Shown here piece by piece: positions 33,164 to 37,837 of a stretch of DNA of 37,837 nucleotides; the first letter of the stretch is position 1; each line of letters starts with the position of its first letter. Location: the NCBI RefSeq assembly GCF_001896135.2, contig NZ_MPOH02000019.1:1-37837 (forward strand), written 5' to 3'. Under the pieces are notes generated by a model. It searched no databases. It saw nothing but the letters and a program-made list of their open reading frames with translations, and was not told where the DNA came from. A program made the position numbers and the translations under genes. The stretch is from Streptomyces phaeoluteigriseus (GTDB lineage: Bacteria > Actinomycetota > Actinomycetes > Streptomycetales > Streptomycetaceae).

Positions 33164-34790
33164 GTTTCCGGCTGCGGGCCTTGGCCCTGCTGATGTTCAT
33201 CGCAGTCACCGCTACCACCGCCACCGCCTGGATCACTCTCCGGCAGGCCACCACCCAGGTACGCGAAACCGCAACCGCGGAACACGCCGATCTCCGGCAG
33301 ATCACCACCGCACTACGCACCTACGGCACTACCCACGTTACTTGGCACGGACTCTCCGCCACCGTGCGCCAGCTTGCCGCCCGAACCGGGCAGCGCATCC
33401 GGATCACCACCGACACCGACGGCACCCTGATCGCCGACTCCGACACCCTCGTCGGCCGTACACCCCGCAAACCCGGCACCACAGCGCCGCTCCTCATCGA
33501 CCCTCGCCTCCATTTACCGATCCCGGACCACGTCGCAGATTCGAAGATGACGTTGGTGGCGATCGCCTTCTACCACGAACAGACGCGCTACGCAGCCTGT
33601 CTTACAAAAGCCGGCGTCCCCGTAGAAACCGAGCCTCACCCCGATCACGGCCTGCCCACGGTCCTCAAGCGGCCGCAGGCCGGGAGTACCTGCAAACGCG
33701 AGGCCTACCCCGCAGCGCGATTCAACGCCGACGCAGCAGCAGCGCAGGCATGCTTACCCAAAATTGAACCCGCCCCGTGTCTGCGAGGGCTCTTTGAGCA
33801 GCGCACCAACGATGTAGCACCGCCCCGGCTGCAGGTCCGCCTTGGCGCGGTCGACGACGCCCCACCGACCCTGTCCGCCACGCCCGTGATCACGGCGGCA
33901 ACCGTCGTGGGCCTCCTCGTGATCCTCAGCGCGCTCATCCTGGGCCGGACAGTGCTCCGCCCGGTACGCGCCCTCACACAAGCGGCACGCGGTCTCGGTG
34001 ACGGCGACCTCGGCCACAGGGTTCCGGTGGCAGGCCGAGACGAAATCGCCCAGCTCGCCCGTGCTTTCAACCGCATGGCCGACTCCCTGCAAGCCAGTGA
34101 AGAACGCCAGCGTCGCCTCACCGGCGACATCGCCCACGAACTGCGCACCCCCCTGGCCAACCTCCGCGGCTATCTCGAGGCCCTCCAAGATGGTGTCCTC
34201 AGTCCCACGCCCGACCTCCTGGACGCCCTGCACGGCGAGGCTATGCTCCAGCAGCGCATCGTCGACGACCTCCAAGACCTCGCCCTCGCCGAAGCTGGCG
34301 CCCTCACTTACCACCACACCCCTATTGACCTGCGCCACCTGCTGTATGCCTGCCACACCGCCCACCACCCCCACGCCACCACCGCCGGCATCACCCTCCA
34401 GGTCGACGTCGGCATACCGGCACGGATCTACGGCGATGCGGATCGCGTACGCCAGGCCCTCGGCAATCTGGTTACCAACGCCCTGCGGGCCACCCCACCC
34501 GGCGGCACCGTCACCCTCGCCCTCTCCGTCGACGCCGACCATGCCGCCGTCCACGTCCATGACACCGGGACTGGCATCCCGCCGAACATCTGCCCACCTC
34601 TTCGACCGGTCTGGCGCGCGACCCCGCCCGCGGCCGCACCACTGGCGGCAGCGGCCTCGGCCTGGCCATCACCCGTCAGATCACCACCGACCACCATGGC
34701 ACTATCACCGTCGACAGCACCGTCGATATCGGGACCACTTTCACCATCACCATCCCTACCCGAACCGACGCAAATCCCCGCAACTCATGA
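33160..34790 (+). pseudogene. HAMP-containing sensor histidine kinase, frameshifted in the ATPase domain
   Basis: The frame from GTG 33160 has a membrane helix (8-28), an extracytoplasmic domain to about 240, a second helix (about 243-262), HAMP, HisKA with His326 in DIAHELRTPLANLRG, the N box in GNLVTNALRA and G1 DTGTGIPP. At 34585-34622 the conserved F-box region is scrambled; three one-base losses would explain it and a fourth moves the frame, after which GGSGLGLAITRQITTDHHG and TTFTITIPTRTD end at TGA 34790. The sensor domain has YAACLTKAGVP (Cys147) and Cys178/198/207, like the lipoprotein at 27347. The original frame runs on to 35010, into the IS, which I reject. Confidence 0.82.
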
Positions 34791-34854
34791 CAGGCGGGGG
34801 ATCATTACGCAGCCCCAGGGCAAGGACTCGCCATACTTCGCGCCTTTCAGAAAT

Positions 34855-35727
34855 GAGCTCTTTCAGAGTTGCCGCTCCAGGGTGAGGACAGCTACGCAGA
34901 TGACGACATTCGATTCGGGCTGCATCGGGCTTTGCGGAAGATCCGCCACGACTTCAGTCGTGCGACACCGCGTTCGACCGGCGCCCGTGCCGCAGACAGC
35001 GCGCGGTTGACGGTCTGTTGGGTGGGCGTGAGATCATGGCCCGGCGGGCGTCTGAGGGCCGTCGTCACCCACAGGCCGGCTCCCACGTAGGCACGGCCGG
35101 CGAGGACCGGGAAGCCCTGGCGTTCGCAAATCCGGATGATCCGGTGGGTGCGGGCCGCAGTCAGGTCGTGCGCGCGGCCGGGCAGCGCGGGTGAAAACCA
35201 CAGCGGCCGACCATCTGGATCGGTCACCAGCTGCACGTTCACGCTATGCCGGTGGTGCTTGTGGGAGTAGTCGGCCCGGCCGTCGCCGACCCGGTCGCAC
35301 TCCGCGAGAGTCCCGTCTAGCATGACGTAGTCGGGATCGGTCTCGCGCAGCACCTTGAGCAGGCCCGGTGCACGATCGGCAAGCAGGCCGATCACCGCGG
35401 TGGTGTAGGCGTGGGCGGTGCCCACCGAGATACCAAAGCCCGCCGCGATCTGTTCGAAGGTGTCGTGCTTGCGCAGGTACACCCGGGCGACCAGCGCACG
35501 CTGGGGCGGCGGGAGCTTGCAACGGCGGTCACCCTCGCGGGTGACGATCGCCATGGTGATCCACTCAACTAGCGTATGCGAGAGGTCGAGTGCAGCAGGA
35601 TGGGGAACCAACAGGGCTCCTGTCCCGGAGAGTTGAGACGTCGAACAACTCCCTCAACGGCACGGGAGCCTTGTCCGTTGCGGACGCCTGCGTCGTCACC
35701 CGATCAGAGGCCACGCTGAAAAGCCTC
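34855..35727 (-). mobile_element. IS5-family insertion sequence with AAT target duplication
   Basis: Imperfect ends GAGCTCTTTCAG (34855-34866) and CTGAAAAGCCTC (35716-35727) are flanked by AAT on both sides (34852-34854 and 35728-35730), a 3-bp target duplication. It landed 64 bp after the kinase stop and cuts the NUDIX gene on the other side. Its transposase is related to that at 25516-26398. Confidence 0.83.
34863..35611 (-). pseudogene. IS5-family DDE transposase, C-terminal frameshift
   Basis: The frame from 35611 reads VPHPAALDLSHTLVEWITMA, with a helix-turn-helix (QIAAGFGISVGTAHAYTTAV), first Asp in YVMLDGTLAECDR, HRHSVNVQLV, LPGRAHDLTAARTHRIIRIC, the second-motif region VLAGRAYVGAGLW (Gly where the paralogue has Asp, LADTAY) and Glu in APVERGVARLKSWR. 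It stops early after SPNRM; one base restored there gives VICVAVLTLERQL-stop at 34863. The lost Asp would abolish catalysis even if the frame were repaired. Confidence 0.75.
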
Positions 35728-35856
35728 AATGAGTAGCTTTGAGAGACTGGCCGGGGAGTGCGTCCTTCTGGAGGGCGAAGTAGCTGACGCCGTCGTCGTC
35801 GGTGCCCAGGAAGTAGCGGTGGGCCTCGGTGAGGGGGGCCTCGAAGGAGGGCTCAT
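35726..35856 (-). pseudogene. NUDIX hydrolase (NADH-pyrophosphatase-like) fragment cut by the IS
   Basis: The frame reads HEPSFEAPLTEAHRYFLGTD then DDGVSYFALQKDALPG, which matches the N-terminal zinc-less domain of streptomycete NudC-like NUDIX enzymes. It ends in IS sequence (SLKATH-stop). All catalytic parts (zinc ribbon, Nudix box) are missing. The frame stays open upstream to the M20 stop codon, but those residues look diverged. In Streptomyces chromosomes this gene commonly neighbours the M20 dipeptidase, as here. Confidence 0.6.
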
Positions 35857-35946
35857 GGGGCGACCGGGTCCGGTGCGGTGTCGCCGTGCGGGGCGGCTTG
35901 TCCAGTGTGCCCCGCGCGCGGTGTGGCTCCGGACCGTGCGAGGTCG

Positions 35947-37350
35947 TCAGGGCGCATGGCGCCAGGTCTCGGCGAGGTCACCCCAGAGGTAGGCGGTGGT
36001 TTCGACACCCTTGAGGAGGAGGTCCAGCTCGACCTTCTCGTTCGGGGCGTGCCATCCGTCGGAGGGCACGGAGATGCCCAGGAAGAGCACCGGGGCGTCG
36101 AAGACTTCCTGTAGGTCGGCGGCGGGTCCCGAGCCTCCCTCGCGGGTGAAGCGGACGGTGCCTTCGAAGGCGCGGCCCATGGCGCGCACGACGGACCGCA
36201 GGGCGGGGTGGTCCAGCGGGGTCAGGCACGGGCGCGTGGCCGGGCTGAACGTGATCTCGTGACGGATGCCCGCGGGTACCCGCTCCTCGGCCCAGACCCG
36301 GACCGCCTTCTCCACCTGGTCGGGGTCCTGTCCCGCGACCAGCCGGAAGGACAGCTTCACGAAGGCGGAGGACGGGACGATCGTCTTGCTGCCGGGGCCC
36401 TGGTAGCCCCCGCCGATGCCGTTGACCTCGGCGGTGGGGCGGGCCCAGATGCGCTCCAGGGTGCTGTGCCCGGCTTCGCCGTGGGCGGCGTGCGACTTGG
36501 CGGTGCGCAGCCAGCTCTCCTCGTCGAAGGGCAGCTCGGCGAAGAGCTCGCGTTCGCGGGCGGTGAGTTCGACGACGCCGTCGTAGAAGCCGGGGACCGT
36601 CACGCGCGCGTGCTCGTCGTGCAGGGCGGCGACGAGGCGGGCGGCGGCGGCGGCCGGGTTGGGCACGGCGCCGCCGAAGGAGCCGGAGTGGATGTCCTGG
36701 TCGGGGCCGTACAGCCGGATCTCGCATTCGGCGAGCCCTCGCATGCCGGTGCAGACCGTCGGGGTGTCCTCGGACCACATGCCGGTGTCGGAGACGATCA
36801 CGGCGTCGGCGGCGAGCCGCTGGGCGTGCTCCTCGACGAGGGCGCGGAAGTTCGGTGAGCTGGACTCCTCCTCGCCCTCGATCAGCAGCTTGAGGTTGAC
36901 GGCCGGGGCGGTCCGGCCGGTGGCGGCGAGGTGGGCGCGTACGCCCAGGGTGTGGAAGAAGACCTGGCCCTTGTCGTCGGCCGCCCCGCGCGCGTAGAGA
37001 CGGTTTCCGCGGACGACCGGCTCGAAGGGGTCGCTGTCCCAGCCGTCCTCGCGGGCGGCGGGCTGCACGTCGTGATGGCCGTAGACCAGGACGGTGGGTG
37101 CCTGCGGATCGCCGGACGGCCATTCGGCGAAGACGGCGGGCGCGCCGGGCGTCTGCCAGACCTCGACGGTCGGGAAGCCGGTCTCCTCGAGCTTGGCTGC
37201 GAGCCAGTCGGCGCTGCGGCGGACATCGGGCGCGTGGTCGGGCTGGGCCGAGACCGACGGGATGCGCAGCCACTCGACGAGGTCGTCGAGGAACGCCGCA
37301 CGGTGGCGCTCGATGTACGTGCGGACGGCGCTGTCCGGGGTCTGGCTCAT
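35947..37350 (-). CDS. M20 family dipeptidase
   Basis: The 467-aa metallopeptidase (MSQTPDSAVRTYIERHRAAF...) shows M20 motifs in order: VYGHHDVQPA (zinc His and the Asp two residues on), ARGAADDKGQ (bridging Asp), LIEGEEESSSPNF (general-base and zinc Glu), IVSDTGMW (zinc Asp), SGSFGGAVPNPA in the dimerisation domain, and SDGWHAPNEKVEL (zinc His). It hydrolyses dipeptides or related amides in the cytoplasm. I start it at ATG 37350; TAGGCT 7 nt upstream looks like a -10, so the message may be leaderless. Longer upstream frame overlaps the IS and is rejected. It looks like a chromosomal housekeeping gene. Confidence 0.93.
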   Translation of the reverse strand: MSQTPDSAVRTYIERHRAAFLDDLVEWLRIPSVSAQPDHAPDVRRSADWLAAKLEETGFPTVEVWQTPGAPAVFAEWPSGDPQAPTVLVYGHHDVQPAAREDGWDSDPFEPVVRGNRLYARGAADDKGQVFFHTLGVRAHLAATGRTAPAVNLKLLIEGEEESSSPNFRALVEEHAQRLAADAVIVSDTGMWSEDTPTVCTGMRGLAECEIRLYGPDQDIHSGSFGGAVPNPAAAAARLVAALHDEHARVTVPGFYDGVVELTARERELFAELPFDEESWLRTAKSHAAHGEAGHSTLERIWARPTAEVNGIGGGYQGPGSKTIVPSSAFVKLSFRLVAGQDPDQVEKAVRVWAEERVPAGIRHEITFSPATRPCLTPLDHPALRSVVRAMGRAFEGTVRFTREGGSGPAADLQEVFDAPVLFLGISVPSDGWHAPNEKVELDLLLKGVETTAYLWGDLAETWRHAP

Positions 37351-37405
37351 GGTCACGAGCCTATCCGGCCGCACCGACATCCCGGCCGGGTACTTAGACG
37401 TCATC

Positions 37406-37837
37406 TCATTTGGCGAGTCTGCGGTAGCAGATGAGTGTGCAAGCGATGCTGGTGAAGGCGAGGAAGTGCTCGGCTTTGCGCTCGTAGCGTCGGTGGAGGC
37501 GGCGACAGCCGGCGAGCCAGGCCATGGTGCGCTCGATGGTCCAGCGGTGACGGCCCAGCCGCTGCGAGGTCTCGACACCCTTGCGGGCGATACGGTGCCT
37601 GATACCGCGCCCGCGTAACCATCGTCGCAGGTGGGAGTAGTCGTATCCCTTGTCGGCGTGAAGCTTTCCCGGCCTGCGTCGCCGGCTTCCTCGACGGGAG
37701 CGGATCGGCGGTATGCCCTTCACCAACGGGATCAGAGCCTGGCTGTCGTGCAGGTTCGCCCCCGAGATTCCGACGGACAGAGGCAGACCGGTCCGTTCGG
37801 TGATCAAGTGGATCTTCGACCCGTACTTGCCCCGGTC
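37406..37837 (-). pseudogene. IS5-type transposase, C-terminal part running off the window
   Basis: The frame enters from the window end and includes ITERTGLPLSVGISGANLHD, SQALIPLVKGIPPIR, the second Asp in KLHADKGYDYSHLRRWLRGR, and the Glu in HRWTIERTMAWLAGCRRLHR, ending RRLAK-stop. The first catalytic Asp lies beyond the edge. It is a different IS type from the four others with HTH N-termini. The last 77 bases repeat inverted at the window start. Whether the gene is intact outside the window is unknown. Confidence 0.85.

Noticed and set aside
33754..34560. 268-aa minus-strand frame over the kinase
   Set aside because: Antisense shadow of the kinase HAMP and HisKA regions.
34791..35010. C-terminal extension of the kinase in its original frame into the IS
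   Set aside because: After the frameshift site the residues are low-complexity; the kinase family end is recovered in the other frame at 34790.

Overview
The window looks like Streptomyces or a close actinomycete: most of it has very high G+C, GTG starts are frequent, rare TTA codons sit in islands of lower G+C, and every recognisable family is streptomycete-like (Tpg/Tap, replication-relaxation protein, DUF6009, DUF3152, LAL regulators). It reads as a plasmid-like or chromosome-arm segment of a linear replicon that is heavily worn by insertion sequences. The two ends are 77-bp inverted copies of one IS5-type transposase segment, so the window is probably a whole contig that stops at a repeat.

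Layout. 1-77: IS fragment. 0.5-1 kb: a RelE/ParE-type toxin with its antitoxin. 1.2-4.0 kb: tpg and tap, whose products prime and recruit end-patching at linear telomeres; tap is frameshifted. 4.2-7.5 kb: a small gene, a SnoaL/NTF2-like gene, IS debris and an IS5-family element with a nonsense codon. 7.5-11.2 kb: a small unknown gene with a probable leaderless promoter, and a large LAL/LuxR regulator of lower G+C. 11.4-14.4 kb: small plasmid-type genes, a non-coding tract of GTGGA-N-TCCAC palindromes, and a broken replication-relaxation gene. 14.4-18.3 kb: a replication module (DUF6009, P4-type helicase, frameshifted Prim-Pol primase) preceded by about 650 bp of 9-bp AGGGACY iterons, the best candidate origin. 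18.6-23 kb: one hypothetical gene, then a graveyard of IS5, IS4 and Tn3 pieces plus one intact IS. 23.3-25.2 kb: a lower-G+C, TTA-containing operon of a transglutaminase-like protein, an unknown 93-aa protein and a crotonase. 25.5-27.1 kb: a broken IS and a Tn3 remnant.

27.2-34.8 kb is the most coherent cluster: lipoprotein, HlyD/peptidoglycan-binding adaptor, MacB-like ATPase and permease, DUF3152 protein, OmpR-type regulator and sensor kinase, all on the + strand with 4-nt overlaps within the transporter set and within the two-component pair. The kinase's extracytoplasmic domain carries the same Cys-centred motif as the lipoprotein, and three exact 11-bp GTTC direct repeats precede the first gene. 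I infer one sense-and-export system. It is followed by an IS with a 3-bp target duplication, which cuts a NUDIX gene next to an intact M20 dipeptidase gene. The window ends in another IS5-type transposase.

At least six genes (tap, replication-relaxation, primase, adaptor, sensor kinase, 35-kb transposase) carry frameshifts, most of which look like single-base losses. From sequence alone I cannot tell gene decay from sequencing or assembly error.
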